A DNA stretch of 64,000 bases from assembly GCA_023091665.1 (NCBI GenBank), contig JALJCQ010000011.1, positions 930,001 through 994,000 on the forward strand. The letters run 5' to 3'. The stretch is from Pythium myriotylum (Eukaryota; Oomycota; Peronosporomycetes; Pythiales; Pythiaceae). Positions 9,887 to 22,748 of this stretch are shown here, in pieces. The notes beneath the pieces were generated by a model. The model saw nothing but the letters and a program-made list of their open reading frames with translations, was not told the DNA's origin and did no database searches. A program made the position numbers and the translations under genes. Position 1 is the first letter of the stretch. Each line of letters opens with the position of its first letter.

Positions 9887-10714
9887 TCATTCTTTGCGCG
9901 CAGTAGGCAGCCATCGGTGGTCTTTACTGGCATTCTTCTTGCGTTTCTTTGCCATGAACTTGGACAGTCTACCGGACTCTTGGAGGTCTTTGAATTTCGC
10001 CTGGAGCTCGACCTTCTTCTTGTCCTTACGCTTGAGGTAGAACGGATTTTTACCACTCGCAACAGCCTCGCGCTCCTCGTGTTTCCTCTTCGATAGAGCT
10101 TCCTGGATTTTCGACTTCTTCTTCTTTTCGGCGAGTTCTTGGGAGCGCAAGTTGATTTCTCGCTAAGGAAACGAACCTATGTTAGTTGGGGCGAGTAGAG
10201 TTTAGAGTTGAATAGCGCACAAACCTTCAATTCTTCTTTTCGCGTCGCACTCTTGGCATGTTTGAGCTGCTTTTTCAGCTCCTCCAACTCGGATTGCTGT
10301 ACAAAGGATCCGTCAGTTCCGCATCATTTCTACAAGAACAAGCACCCCACCCACTTTGTATTCGTCGAGGAATGTATACGACTTGGAGAACAGGTCTTCG
10401 TTCAGCTTTCCAGAGACGGACTCGAAGCGCGGATCTAGTCCTTTCTTCTTCTTCACCTCGACGACTTGACGGAAGCGCCCCACTGCGCGCTTGGACGTGA
10501 TCTCGAGCGGGCAGTTCTTGTTCGCGCGGCGCTTCTTGCCGACGGGTCCGTTCTCCTCGTTCTCGCCGTCCTCGTCGCTCTCGTCTGCGCTGCCAAAGGC
10601 CTCTTCGCTCTGTCTGGGGTGCGTCGCGAACCCTAACTTCTTCTGCCGCAGCCGCTCCTCGAGCGGGATCTCGCGGGCGGCGTCCTCGCGCGTCGGTCGC
10701 TTGCGAAGGGCCAT
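9887..10714 (-). CDS. RRP36: RRP36-like rRNA processing factor
   Basis: Three exons on the minus strand: 10355..10714, 10225..10296 and 9887..10162, with two GT-AG introns of 58 and 62 nt in phase 0. The spliced product is 235 aa, near the usual size of the family. Middle exons carry the RRP36 (DUF947) pattern: PLEITSKRAVGRFRQVVE, then DPRFESVSGKLNEDLF and SYTFLDEY, then a long Lys/Glu-rich helix, and the conserved end GRLSKFMAKKRKKNASKDH followed by RWLP. In yeast and human, RRP36 acts in the nucleolus in early cleavages of pre-18S rRNA. It converges on paralogue 4 (300-bp gap). Start chosen at MALRKRPT; a longer frame upstream begins with a non-ATG codon. Confidence 0.9.
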
Positions 10715-11301
10715 GGTGGTCAAGCGTTGTGTTGCACTTCCACGCATTCCAGTCGTCGGCCTGTCCCTTGTTTACATATGAAATAAGGGACAAATCGATA
10801 TATTCGGGATCCGGGACATTTGTCCGCTTGGAACTGGAAATTTGCGAAAAGGATGTGGAGGAAATGGGAAGTCTCGCACCAGCCTGTTCCGTCGGTTCGA
10901 AATGGAATGCTCGCTGACCGCAAGAAGGAGAATGTTCGACAGCGAGCTCAAGTTCAATATCGCACCCGAAAAGAGTGATGGTGAAGGATCGCTGCAGATT
11001 CTTCGCCGATCGAAGGGTGGGCCGAGAACGCTGATGATCTCGTTCCACCCGAAGCAAGGTCCATGGCAGTTTTCGAGAGAACCAAAGGATGTAGCGATTA
11101 TTACTCTATACGACGCCATGCTAACTCAATAAATAAACGGGTATCCGATGATCTAGACTGGCGACGAGCCTTCTCCGACCAGCGCAGTCCAGAGCAAGGT
11201 GGTCGCCAGAAATTACTCTACAGCGGATGAGAGTGGCGCAGTGCGTCGTCTTCGTCTTCACTGGTACAAGTCAATGGGCGGTATCTTGCGTGGGGGGCCA
11301 G
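10715..11301. other. Intergenic region between RRP36 and a small orphan gene
   Basis: Holds the RRP36 promoter at its left edge. A 97-codon plus-strand open frame (10842-11132) ends just before an aataaataaac word, but it has no recognisable domain, overlaps an antisense open frame of similar length and shows no splice partner. I do not call it a gene. Confidence 0.4.
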
Positions 11302-11596
11302 TTATTCCTCGTCCGCCTGCGATTCCTCCTGGATCGAGTTGAGCCCGAGCTCCGACTTGCTCGACGGCGAGGTCGCCATGCTGGCGATCACACCGGCGTA
11401 CGAGCGGCGCGGCAGTGCCATTTCCTGCGGAAGATCACAGCATCCGGTCAGCGCGGCGGTCGCAACTGGCAGCTCCGTGGCCAATTGATCCACGCACCTC
11501 GAGAATGAGCTGCGCGAGCTCGTCGTCGTCGCCGAGCGACACGAAGCAGCTGAGCTGCTTGTGGAGGTCGCCGTTCGAGTTGGTGATGAGGTCCAT
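11302..11596 (-). CDS. Two-exon small orphan protein, 73 aa
   Basis: Exons 11498..11596 and 11302..11424 join in phase 0 across a 73-nt intron with donor gtgcgt and acceptor ccgcag. The product begins MDLITNSNGDLHKQLSC, continues with an acidic patch GDDDELAQLILE, and ends with a basic/Ser block (ALPRRSYAGVIASM) and an acidic tail EESQADEE. There is no signal peptide, membrane segment or known domain. The call rests on good splice sites, matching phase and a proper ATG and stop. It could be an adaptor-like peptide or an oomycete-specific small protein; the function is unknown. Confidence 0.6.
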
Positions 11597-12973
11597 GGTA
11601 AAAGACGCAGGCGACGTTGCTTGGAGGGCGCTCGTTTACAAATGGCGAGTTGGAACGAAGGACAGCCGCGGGGGCTCGTTTGGTTCCTGCAGGCGCGATT
11701 TTCCCTTCCCTCCAGGTCGCAATCATGCCTCAAGCGGGCCAATCGCGGTTAAAAATACGTACCCCCTCGCGCTCCCAGTGGGTGGCCGAAAGGGCGGCAG
11801 GCAGTATTTCAGCCAATCCGAAGGCAGCGAAAGAGCCAACTTCAAGTGGGCGGAGCCGTGACATCATCCAGAAGCGACTTCTCCCAAATCCCCACGTCAC
11901 ACAACCGCACAACAGATCGGCCGATTGAGACGGTTGAAGGTGAACCAGTTGACAAAAGACGGTGAGATCTTCCCGCACCGTCGCCGCGTCGTGAGGGATT
12001 ATGTAGGTGGGACACGTCCTGGGACGCGTCAGCCACTCATCCACTCACCGTGTTTTGGAGACCTTCCCGGAGAGATTGTTGGAGTTCGTACCCTTTCTAA
12101 ATCGATTTCGGAACCCGAATGTGGTGCTTGGTGTGGGGATCGTCGCAGGTTTTTCTCCAGGTCGACGATGCCGCGGTTCTCGAAGCAGCTGCAGGCACCC
12201 GACAGCTCACTCGCTCACGCTCTCTCTGCCAGTGCAGATCCCATAGTACCAGGCTTTCTTCAACCTTCTCCGCCCGCCGTCTGCTTCGCTTCGCTCTGCG
12301 TTTCGCAGGCGGTTGGTTTCTCGAAGCTGATCGGGCTTTTGAAGGCCTCAGCTCTGACGTCACTCCCTCCGCGTCCTGAGGGTCCAGATCTTGGCGTGAC
12401 GTCGCCCTTGTGATCCGGTGATTGGATAGCAGGCACTCGCCATTTTAAACGGGGCTCGCACGCACGGCCGGTCGTTTCCGTCGGCCCCGCCGCGAGATTC
12501 GTTCTCAGAGGAAACCGTCGTCTCCCCATCAATCGACGGCGACGTGGCAGACACGCACATGGCTCCTCTCATGGCGCCCGCCGAATCGGCGACCGATGGC
12601 TCCACACGTTGATGGCTGGCTGGCGTACCTGCACGCGTCGCTGTCTGTGACGTTTCATCCGAGAAGACTTATCGGCCACGTGGGCGGCGTCATCTGCGAT
12701 ACGAGCCCTGCGTCATTCATGTCCCGTGTATAGTCCGCGTAAATCCCCAACACAACTGGACGAGAAAAGGATCCATTGATGACGCGGCGCAGCTACTCAT
12801 CACCTCCCGACGAGGCACCGGACTCAGCGTTGCTAATCTTGCCGTTGCAGTTCAGAGGCGTTGCCCATCCGAGCCGAAGTGTGAAGAGAGCCTCTGGGCT
12901 GCCGTTGCAGTCAGTTGGTTGAAGCCTGTTCAGAGACGCGCGCTCGTGATCCATTCTTCGCTGGATCCAAGCG
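11597..12973. other. Intergenic region, about 1.4 kb
   Basis: No convincing gene. An 81-codon plus-strand frame beginning MPRFSKQLQAP at 12169 and a minus-strand frame ending at 12360 are the longest with ATG, but neither shows domain similarity or clear splice sites. A 10-bp word gccgttgcag occurs at 12841 and again at 12901. The 3' end of the THEM6-like gene lies at the right edge. Confidence 0.4.
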
Positions 12974-13775
12974 TCAACTAAAGGATTCACTGCGAAGCAT
13001 CTTGCTCGAGAGGTCGTTACTCTCGATCCATTTCCGCACGTCGTCGGGCACCGGCGGGCTGGTCGATTCGTTTTCGCCCAGCGCTGGCAGTTTCTCAATG
13101 AGCTTCGCAGGGCTCAGCTTGCCGATGACGCTGTTCTTCACCAGAACGATCGCGTTCACGAACGGCTTACCCGAAACCTGATCAGTGGTGACAAAACGGT
13201 GCTCGACGTAGAAAGCCCGCTCGTCCCAACACAGCAGCCGCGTCTCGAGCTTGTAGTGCTGCCACAGCGACAGCTCTCGGCGGAACCGGACACTCTGAGC
13301 ACCGACCACGAGGTTCCCGTTGGTGAGTTTCAGCAATCTCCAGATGCCGTTGTTCTAAACGAGGGCAGAGACGCCACCAGCGTCAGTGTTTTTGATCGCG
13401 TCGGGAACGACCCCCTTAAAAGAAACTTACGTGCCAGAGGTCTCTTCGGGCAAATCCGCATTCGCGCAGGAATCTGGCGTTATTGCAGTGCGCATTGCGG
13501 TCGATATCGACAGGGAGGATTCTGCCGGGCAAAATACTCTTTGCGAAGATGCTGGCCCGCTTCTCGCCGCGGTGGATCGTGTCGTGCACCGTTTCGCACA
13601 GCGTCCACCAGAGCAGCCGCACGAAGTACCACCCGTCGCAGATCGCGAAGAACGCCAGCGCCCCGCACAGAGTCGCGAGCGCCGCGCTGGCCGCTAAGAG
13701 ATGCCGCGCCGCCATCGCCACCGCGACCGGTGGCGCCGCCAGCAGCAGCAGCGTGCGCTGCTTCCGAGACATCAT
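12974..13775 (-). CDS. THEM6-like hotdog (thioesterase-superfamily) membrane protein
   Basis: Two exons, 13431..13775 and 12974..13354, separated by a 76-nt intron with donor gtaagt; the spliced protein has 241 aa. An N-terminal hydrophobic segment (about residues 8-50, AARHLLAASAALATLCGALA and onward) should anchor it in a membrane. The hotdog part contains DIDRNAHCNNARFLREC and VVGAQSVRFRRELSLWQHY and LLCWDERAFYVEHRF, the pattern of the THEM6/4HBT_2 family (human THEM6 is an ER-associated protein of uncertain activity). It shares a 246-bp divergent promoter region with the Sen1 helicase gene. Two adjacent ATG codons (13773-13775 and 13770-13772) are possible starts. Substrate unknown. Confidence 0.85.
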
Positions 13776-14021
13776 GGGCGCTGGTCAAAAGAGCAAGTGA
13801 CCCCACTTGACCTGCGTCAGAGGGTCTCGTTGAGTGTGATTGGCTGAAATCCAGCTCGAGGTTGGCGCCAAAAGGTGAACTTAATTCATTAAACGTATTC
13901 CATTGGGTGAAAGTCGGTCTCGGTATTTTGGCGCGAGCTTCAAAGGAGAAGGAAGGTGAAGCTGCCGCTCACTGGAGCTCCACTCCCTGCAGCGCCCGCG
14001 AGAGAGAGAGAGAGAGGCGCC

Positions 14022-17000
14022 ATGAGTGCGGCCGTGAGAGCGCTCGAGGAAGACATCTTCCTGCTGAGCGAGCGGCTGCCCGACAAGCAGACGGCGCTCG
14101 ACAAGCAGCGGCTCTACTCGCGCGTCGGCCAGTTCCTCATGGGCTCGTTCGACGGCCACTGGTGGTGCCGGTACCCGACGCTCATGACCTTCATGGTGCG
14201 GATCCTCGAGCTCCATCCAGGTCCGGAGAGTGTGCGCGCGTTCTACGACAAGATGGCCCACCAGCTCGGACTGTGCCAGAAATGGTATCGTGGAAGGTCT
14301 CTAATGGTCCTTCTGTGGGTGTGTCTCTCATGTCTTGTGCTAGTGTTGATGTGTACCACGCAGCAATGCCAAGCGTCCGCGCTGAGCTCGAGGGCGAATT
14401 TACTCCGACCTCGGTGAAAGATTTCTTCCACAAAATCTCGCAATTAGATGCTGATCGACTGGCGAAGGTGTTCTCATCTTTCTCGCGTTCGTCCTCGTCC
14501 GCGACATACAACACAGCTATATCTACTGCGTTCTACGAGGTTTTAACGCATCGTCGCCTTTGGTCCGACTTTCGAATCATCCGAGTGATTTCGAAGTGGC
14601 TCTCGACAACACCGGAGCAAGAGAAGGAGGCTGCAATTGACAAAGACTTAATCCTCCAAAGATGCCCAGGTATCTTGCAGTGGCTTGTGTGTCCAGACTC
14701 AAACATTCGGTAAGTGTCGATTCTCATTAGGGGTCCGTTGATGGAATGCGAGTTTGTAACGTTTCGATAATGTGCTAGTGCCTGGGCCACATCACTGGTT
14801 GGGAGATATGGCATCGTGGACTTGTCCCTCGAAACGGCAGACAGTCGGGAGTGGATGAAGGTGCTCGAAGAATGGATGTTCATTCTCGAAAGCGAATCAT
14901 TCAACATATCACTTCTCAATCTCGATCTTCCTGCCGCTGAAGAACTCCCCGTCGTAAGTCGTGAAAGGGCTCGCATCTTGTTTGTACCGTCCATGTTCTC
15001 ACCCTTGCTCGAATAGTTTCTTGAGGCTTCAAACTGCGTCAAGTCACCGACAAATCAAGTCCTCTGGGCTGCATTTGATACCATTATGCAGGTAAGATGG
15101 GCCCTTTCAGTGCCTGTTGACTTTGCCTGTAACTGTGGCGATCGTTAGCGGATGAATGCAAACAGCCTCGAAGCTTTCTTGGAGTCATTCGACAATCTTC
15201 CAGATCTGGTATTCAACTATTTAAACGATGTGGATCCCGCGACGACAAATCCGCAGATCACGTTCGTGGTATGACTTGGATATCTGCTTGGTGTGAGGGA
15301 CAAAGCGACTTTGTCTTACATTGTACCTGATGTAGATTTCCAAGTGCTACGGTAGTCTTATTCGATGCTTGGGGCATCGATACTGGAATCACACTGTACA
15401 CGCATGCAAAGTCGTCCTTGACTTGGTTGTACACCATTGTTCATTGCCGTCGTGGCGAGTGTTCGTGACAAAGCAACTCATCGAGTTACTTCCCCCGTTG
15501 GTCGCGTCAATGAGGCCACCCTCGTCGAATGAGGTCAGAATGCCTGGTTTCTGACGATGACTTACTCTGGTTCAATCTGAAACTAACATTCATCTGCATC
15601 CAGAAAAACATGACCGAGGTGACGAAGTACTTCGAGGCGAGACGGCGCGTCCTGATGCTGTTGCTTCACCAAGACCACCGACCGAGCCACTTCAATGACC
15701 AGGTTCTGTGCATTGCGGCGTCAAAAGCAGTGTCGACGATTGTTTGCGATTCCTATGAGCCACGCCAGACATTGCCCCCTACAACCGCAACAAGTGAGTC
15801 AGCGAAAAAGGATGACGGAGCATTGCCTGAAACGAGTCTCGTCGATCTTTCAGTCGTCGAAAGTTCGTTTTGGTGGCCATGTGGTCCCTCTTTTGAGGAC
15901 ATTGAGCCGATGTGGATAAATCACTTATTCCTATTGCTCGTCAATCCGGAGAATGTGGTCGCACTTGTCGATCATGTCGCAATGACGTGCTCCACTGTGC
16001 TTATAAAGCACCTCTCGTTAGCACGCGAGCTCGTATACTCTTCTATCACTGGACGTGATGAACCACGAACACCGTCACCAATTAAGAAACCAATCGTGAC
16101 GAGACTTCTTGAGAGACTTTGCTCGTGGAACATGGTTGCTACGATTCCAATTCCGGTCCATGGTGCTCTCTTCGAGTCCATTGGGGGCATAGCAGAGCTT
16201 ATGAATGTTGTCGAAGCACTTCCTTACCCCATCGCTGCAGTCGAGGAGTTGAAACCGATTCTCAATAAGTACGAGGCCATCGTGTGTAGCGGGTATCTCG
16301 AACGCATTGCTGAAGAGGTACTGATCAAAGGCCTCACCAATCCAATTCGGTTTCCTGTTGTCGCGCAGCACCTCACTGTGTGCCTGCTCAGCCCAAGGGC
16401 TGAAGTTGATCAGAAAATGAAGCGTTTGCTTGCAAACGCAGGTGCAAGCAAAGGTAACCCCGACCGTGTGCCGTCGGCTCTTGAATCTCTACTCATAGTG
16501 GTGCACCGAAATTCGGAGGCATATTTACGAGGGGTGCTGACCTTGCTCCAAGCGTGGAGGATCCACAGTTACGATCTCCTGATCGTGTTGCCAACAGTCA
16601 AGAAAGTGATCTTTACGTGGATGAAGATGTTTGAGATGCTAAGCAAAGACTTGAAGAACGCTATTGATACGTCTATTGAGCACTCAAGGCAACAAGAAGC
16701 TTCCAGCTCAGTAAACCTCCAAAAGGTCCCGATCCTTCTTGGTGATTTCATCGTCCGTCTTCTGTCGGATCTGTACGGATCGTCTAAGCCTCTGGTGGTG
16801 GAGGAACCGGTTCTGATCCAATGTCTCGACTTTGGTTGCACCTTCTGGAGGTTCTTCGTGAAAGAAGACAAGGCTTCGGCATCAAGCAAACGATTTGAGG
16901 GAATGGTGACCCCGCTCACTCACTGCATCGAAACTGTTGGCGGCCCGGCGGAGAAGCGCCGTGCTGCTGAGTTACTGATGACGCTTGTTGAGGGCTTTGT

Positions 17001-20000
17001 TGAAGGGCAGACACGAGTTGGAGACTCCTTTATTTCAAAGCTGGAAACATTAAAAACGGCCAACATTGAGTCAAAAAAGTCTACAGATTTCCCACGGGTG
17101 GCAAAGAAGCTTCGTCAGCTCTCGAAGGCAGCACGGTTTTTCTCTCCTCGGTCAGTGAAGTCTCGTTCCGGTTCACAACTTGTTGTCGATCTCACGGGTG
17201 AGGACAAGGACGAGAGCCCTTCGAAAGATGCCTTGAATCGATCACTTGGGCCTTCCAATGGAGGTCCCCACCCAATGAGTGCCAAGGGAGCTGCTCGTGA
17301 ACAAGCTCGAATTGCTGCCGCAAGAAGCGCAGCTAGCACTATTTTCGAGGCATCGTCAAAGAAGGGCCACAGTTTCTACGATGAGGAAGACTACCACGCG
17401 AAGAGACCGAGTGCCACGAAGACACCTGATGCCACATCAGAGACTAAAGCTCGAAACTTTAGCATATCTCAAGTCCTCCAAGGCATCGACCAAGTACGTC
17501 CTGGCGCGCGTCGTGCGCGAGATTCTCCACGAAGCGAAAGCATTACGACGATACCAGAGAAGGCAGAGGAACCACAAGACGAAGATGAGGAAGATACCAT
17601 AAACCTGGCCCCTCTCTTTCTTAAGATCAAGAATACCCAGAAGGCAACACCCAGTTCATCCTTACTACCATTCTTCCGCCACTTGTTGCAAGTTTGCCTG
17701 CCCTCACTACTCACCAGGGAGTTCGAGAACGAGAAGAGTGACCGTGAGCTGTTACCCCCTCCCTTGACATTCAAAAGGAGCTCCGATTATTCGAACGCCT
17801 ACCTTCCGCTCCTGTTAGAGGAGTGCCACAACGAAATTCAAGAAGGTCTACGTCGATGCTATCATTCGACTGGAAAGAACAGTGGCCACCTGATGCGTTA
17901 TGAGTCAGAAAAGCCCCGCGAAGGAATGCGCTGTCTCAGTTTCAGTGTTGTTGAGGCGAATTCGTTTGGATCAGGCAAATCTAAGCCCGGGGATCGGTTT
18001 GCTCGGCGCGAAAAACTCTTCCGCAACGCCGATGTTGTGCTACTTCGATCAGTAGGCAACCGCCAAAATGCTGGTGGTATCAATCTGATCGGTGTCATTT
18101 TGATCAGCGAAAACGAAAGAGGTAGAAGGCGGCAGGGCCCAGATAGTGGTTCGGGTGGACCAAGCGGCAAAGGTTCTTCGAACAAAGATGATCAAGAATT
18201 GGTTCGGGTTCTCTTCCTCAACGACGGGGAGCTCGAAAGCGTCACCTCGGACGTTCCGACTTTCCAAATGGAGACGGTCGCATCAAGCGCCATGGCTGAT
18301 ACAGAATGGCGAGTCTCGACACTTGGAAACCTTGTGACTGCATCGCGCGAATATATCGCACTACGATCTGTTGACATGCTGCCGGAGCATTTCCGGTCAA
18401 CAATATTGACACCAAACAAGTACGAATCCACACAAACCGAGTTACTCAAGATTACCGATGTCCTCGATAACTTACGAGGAGTGAAGAGCGGTGTAGACGA
18501 AGCAGATCGCAAAATCCTGAAGCTGTTAAAGCGCCTGGATCGTATGGATGTGACACTGACTGATTTGCGGTCAACGAGTATTGGCAAAGCTGTGAACAAA
18601 CTTCGCAAGCATGAAAATGCTAGCATCAAGGTTATGTCGACCGCTCTGAAGGATAAATGGACGGCTTTGATGGACAAAAAGGACGCCCTCGACGTTGCTC
18701 CTCGGTATATTGCTCCCGCGCTTTGGGACGCAATCAAGGGTCAGTATAATCAGTCCCAACTTCAATCGATTCATAGCGTGTTGAACAACTACAGTGCCGC
18801 CATTAGTTTGCTCCAGGGCCCTCCTGGCACGGGAAAGACCAAGACGATTATGGGTTTATTGAGTGGATTCTTGTCACTCAGGATTCCCGCTTCTTTGCAA
18901 GTATCGCAAACTTTGAAGGGAACTGTTTCCAGTACATCGGACAAACCTGCCGATGTGCCGAAGGTAGAGAGACCGACGGACGGAGTCTTTAGTAACTTTG
19001 ATCTTGTCCGGGAAGTCGCGTCAAAACAAGCTGCAGGAGTGAACGCAGGATTTTCTTTGAGCGGGGCTGCAGCATCTTCTCGAATACTACGTCACGCTGA
19101 CAATGACGCTCGTCCTAAGCAAACCACCTTGCAGGCTCTCAAGAACGCTGGCACTGCAAGATCTCGACTGGAGGGCAAATTGAACGGCACTCGTCCATTC
19201 TCAGCTGATGTTGTACGTCGCACGTTGCTCGGTCCTTCAGTGATGCCTGTTCGAGCCCGATCTAGCGCGTCAAAATCGGCAAACGTATTGCTTTGTGCTC
19301 CGTCGAACGGAGCAGTCGACGAACTTGTGCTTCGTATAGTCACAGATGGACTCGTGGATAGCACAGGAAAAGTCACAACCGTGCGTGCTCCGAGCGTTCA
19401 CCCAGACGCTGCTCCGCATGGAATCTCGATCATCCGATTGGGGCACCCAGGAGAGGACGCGCCAGATGTGGTCAAGGCTGTGTGTCTACCGAATATTATC
19501 AAGCAGGAACTCGCAGTTCACCCGAAGACTTTGGAGCTGAAAGCGCTGCAAGACCAGCAGCGAATGTTGAGATCTTCAATTCGTGAGTATCATGACAAGA
19601 AAAACGAGGAGAAGGCAATCGGCGAAGAGGATAAAGAAAAAACCCGATCAGGTCGAAAAGGGCTGGCGAAAACTCACTCCGAGCTAACTCAGATCTCGGG
19701 TCGAATTCGACGACTGCGAGATGAAGTTTCCGAGTTGGAGACAAAAATGTCGGCTGCTCTCCTATCGTCCGCGAGCATAATTGCTTGCACGCTCTCAAAA
19801 GCAGGTAGTGGTCAGTTTAACGGCCTAAAACGAGGCTTTGACGCTCTCATTGTGGACGAAGCGGCCCAGGCCGTCGAACTCAGCACACTGATCCCATTGC
19901 GTGAGCGTGTCGCCAGAGCAGTTCTCGTTGGGGACCCAAAGCAGCTCCCTGCAACTGTAAAGAGTGTTATTGCCGCAAACGCAAGATACGATCGATCGCT

Positions 20001-21798
20001 GTTTGAGCGCATCGCGGAGAGTGGGGTGGCTCCGTCGATGCTGCGAGTACAGTATCGTATGCATCCATTTCTTCGTGAATTTCCATCCAAACGATTCTAC
20101 GGAGGTATGCTCGCTGACGGGCCGAGTGTGATGGAGCGGGTCCAACGAGTTTGTGGTGATCTGTACAAGCACCCGTACTTCCAACCCTTCTTACTGTATG
20201 ACTTGATCGATACCAAAGAAAGCGACTCAAATGGTTCGAAGTTCAACGTCTCCGAGGCCACATTTTGCGTCGATCTATGCGCGTCATTGTTTTCTATCTG
20301 CCCCGAGTTACACGCAAAGAACTGGTCCGTTGGGTTTGTTTCGCCGTACAAGGAACAGGTGGGGGTTATCCGAAAGGAAATCAACCGCAACCCGAAGCTT
20401 CCTTTAACAGTCTCAGTCGAGGTCAACACAGTCGACGGTTTCCAAGGCCGAGAGAAGGATGTAATCATCTTCTCATGTGTTCGATCTTCTGATAGAGGGG
20501 GCATTGGATTTTTAAGGGATATTCGTCGTCTCAACGTTGGTATCACTCGTGCCAGATTCTGCTTATTTGTCGTTGGGAACGCTCGTACTCTTCGTCGAGA
20601 CGAGACATGGAATGCACTTGTTCAGAGTGCCCACGAGCGAAAGTTGGTCATCCACGCAAAGGCATCGGAGGGCTTCGCAGCCGTGAAGGAAGAACTGGAT
20701 CGAGATGCGCGGGGTCTGAAATCCTACTATGCGGAAATGCACGAGAAACTGCTCAGTAAGAAGGCACCTGCAGCGTCTGCACAACCTCAATCGGACAAAG
20801 TACGAGTGACACAACCCACCGAGGTAAGTAACAACCAAGGTGAGGTCAAACACGAAAGTCCTATCAAGATGGAGATTATAGATGGAGAGCCCAGGGACGG
20901 AGATCGCGCAAACGAAGATGCCCAGCCAACAGTTTCATCAAACTCGGACGCAAAAGTTAAGCGAGAGCTCCCATTGCCCGCGTCAGACTCCATTGATCGG
21001 AAAAAGATCAAAACTGAGCGGATTGATTCATCTCGCCCTGACAGTACTGGGAGAGATGCCATGTTACAGTCGACCACAGAATCTGTCGCCGGTGTAAAGA
21101 ACGTAGAGAACCGTCCTATTTCCGATCGATATCGTTCGGGCAGCCGCCATCGTGATGAGAATGGGCTCGCAAGTGATCGGTCAGATAGACAACCGTCGTC
21201 CACTTCGTCTTTCCAGAAGCGAACTCTCGGTGTTGGTGACCGTGACTCTTATCCTCGTAAACATCTAAAATCCTCACGAGAGGATCGGCGTCGTAGTCGA
21301 AGTCGAAGCCGTGAGCGCCCTATGTCCACTAGTCGTCGTGAGGAGTATCGCCGTCGTAGTCGAAGTCGCGAACGTCCATCATCAGCTTCACACCGGCGAG
21401 TGGACGCTAAATCTGAAACCCCACAAATGCGAACGCCTCGGGAGTCTGAGGCACAACCAAGCGACACAACAACTCGCTCCAGTGGTGCTTATGAGAAAGA
21501 GAGAACAGCTGAGCAGAAACACGAGGAACGCCAAGCTCGGCTCCGAGCGCTCCGAGACGGTACGAACACCAAGGTCGCCGCTAGCACACATCGTACTCCA
21601 CCAAGCACGTCTGGTCGTATCGTTCAACTCGTTCGGACAGGGAGTACGGATGCTCGGGGAGCAAGACCAACCAGCGGTGGCAGGATGGGAGGAGGAGGAG
21701 GTAGCTTGCTGAGCAACATCCTGGGAAGCACCAAGCAGCTCGCCAATTCCACAGCTCGGGTTGACCCGGCGGTCGCTCGGCGTGACCACACAGGCTAA
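14022..21798 (+). CDS. SEN1: Sen1/senataxin-type RNA-DNA helicase
   Basis: Seven exons: 14022..14284, 14344..14709, 14779..14953, 15017..15091, 15149..15268, 15336..15533 and 15604..21798; all junctions are GT-AG and in phase. The product is 2463 aa. Residues ~1-650 are helical with Sen1_N character. The SF1B helicase core has Walker A GPPGTGKTKT at ~1471, a long insertion of ~340 residues, the DEAA box (LIVDEAAQAVELS, ~1815), VLVGDPKQLPATV, QYRMHP, VDGFQGREKDVII and RRLNVGITRAR. The C-terminus is disordered, with RS-like arrays (RSRSRERP) near 2290-2340 and an Arg/Gly-containing end. Sen1/SETX unwinds R-loops and promotes transcription termination in the nucleus. A (GA)n run lies immediately before the ATG. 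The size is close to human senataxin. Confidence 0.92.
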
Positions 21799-21874
21799 GG
21801 TAATTGAATATGACGATGAGCTTTCGAAGCGGTGGTGTTTTTCATTCGAGAGATAATGAAGTAGATTTTCGGAC

Positions 21875-22748
21875 TCACATGACGAGCCGCATGAGTGCTG
21901 CACCGACGGCCATGATCGTACCAGCAAAACCAACGGCGTACTGCAACATCCGCTTCTCGACCTTTTCCATCGACAACCGGAGGTCGTTGAGCGTCTCATC
22001 CTCGGCCTGCTTCTGCAACAAGAACTTTTTCTCGAGGTCCGCAATCTCCATGCGGATCTTGTCGAAATCGATCTTTTCGAGCATCCTGATGTCCTGCTTG
22101 AGGTTGTTGAAGTCGCGCTCGAGCAGCTCCCGCATGTGGCGCTGAGCGATATCTAGTCACCATTTCATCGCGATTAGTCGGCTGGATCGTCCATCGAGCC
22201 AACAAGTCACAACAAGCGTACCAAATTTGAGCGTTGAGTTGAAGACGCGCTCTGACAGCTCAGCCTTGAGTTCCACGTGCTCCGACTTCGTCGCCAGCTA
22301 ATACACAAAGATGCCGTGCATCATCAGCCAGAATCGCTGCATGGAAGGCTAGCGAAAGAGTGTGTTTACCACGCGTGCTTGCGCTTCGAGGGACTCAGCC
22401 ATTGAATCTTTCATCACCTCGAGGATCGCCTCGGCCTGCTCGGGTGAGAAACCTGTTGCATCCACCCACGCCACGAGTAGGTACACACGCCCAACCCGAC
22501 GCTCGACCTCAACCGCATCGCTCACCTTGGTCTTGGAGCTTCTTGACAACGCGGTGCGTGTCGAAGTGCAGCGGCGCGCCGCTCGCGGTCGTCAGGCGCC
22601 TCCGCTGGGTGGCCTCGAGCGAGGACTCGTGAGCAGCTCCGCGGCCGCGAGCGGCGCTCGGCGCTGGGCCCAGCAGCAGCAGCGCAGCCGGCGGGGCCTG
22701 TGCGCCGAGAGCGCGATGGCCCACGCGGCGTGCGGCGGTCGAGAGCAT
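21875..22748 (-). CDS. MCUR1/CCDC90-like mitochondrial coiled-coil protein (DUF1640)
   Basis: Four exons on the minus strand: 22526..22748, 22370..22452, 22222..22297 and 21875..22152. All introns are GT-AG and phases match, giving 219 aa. The first exon is an Ala/Arg-rich mitochondrial presequence (MLSTAARRVGHRAL) and ends HFDTHRVVKKLQDQ; it joins to GFSPEQAEAILEVMKDSM, the DUF1640 signature. A long coiled coil follows (ELLERDFNNLKQDIRMLEKI), and the C-terminus has one membrane segment (AVGFAGTIMAVGAALMRLV). This is the CCDC90/MCUR1 architecture: inner-membrane proteins linked in animals to calcium-uniporter or cytochrome-oxidase assembly. The exact role here is not known. Confidence 0.85.

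Noticed and set aside
10842..11132. A 97-codon plus-strand open frame followed by an aataaa-like word
   Set aside because: No domain, an equally long antisense frame and no splice partner; not enough to call a gene.
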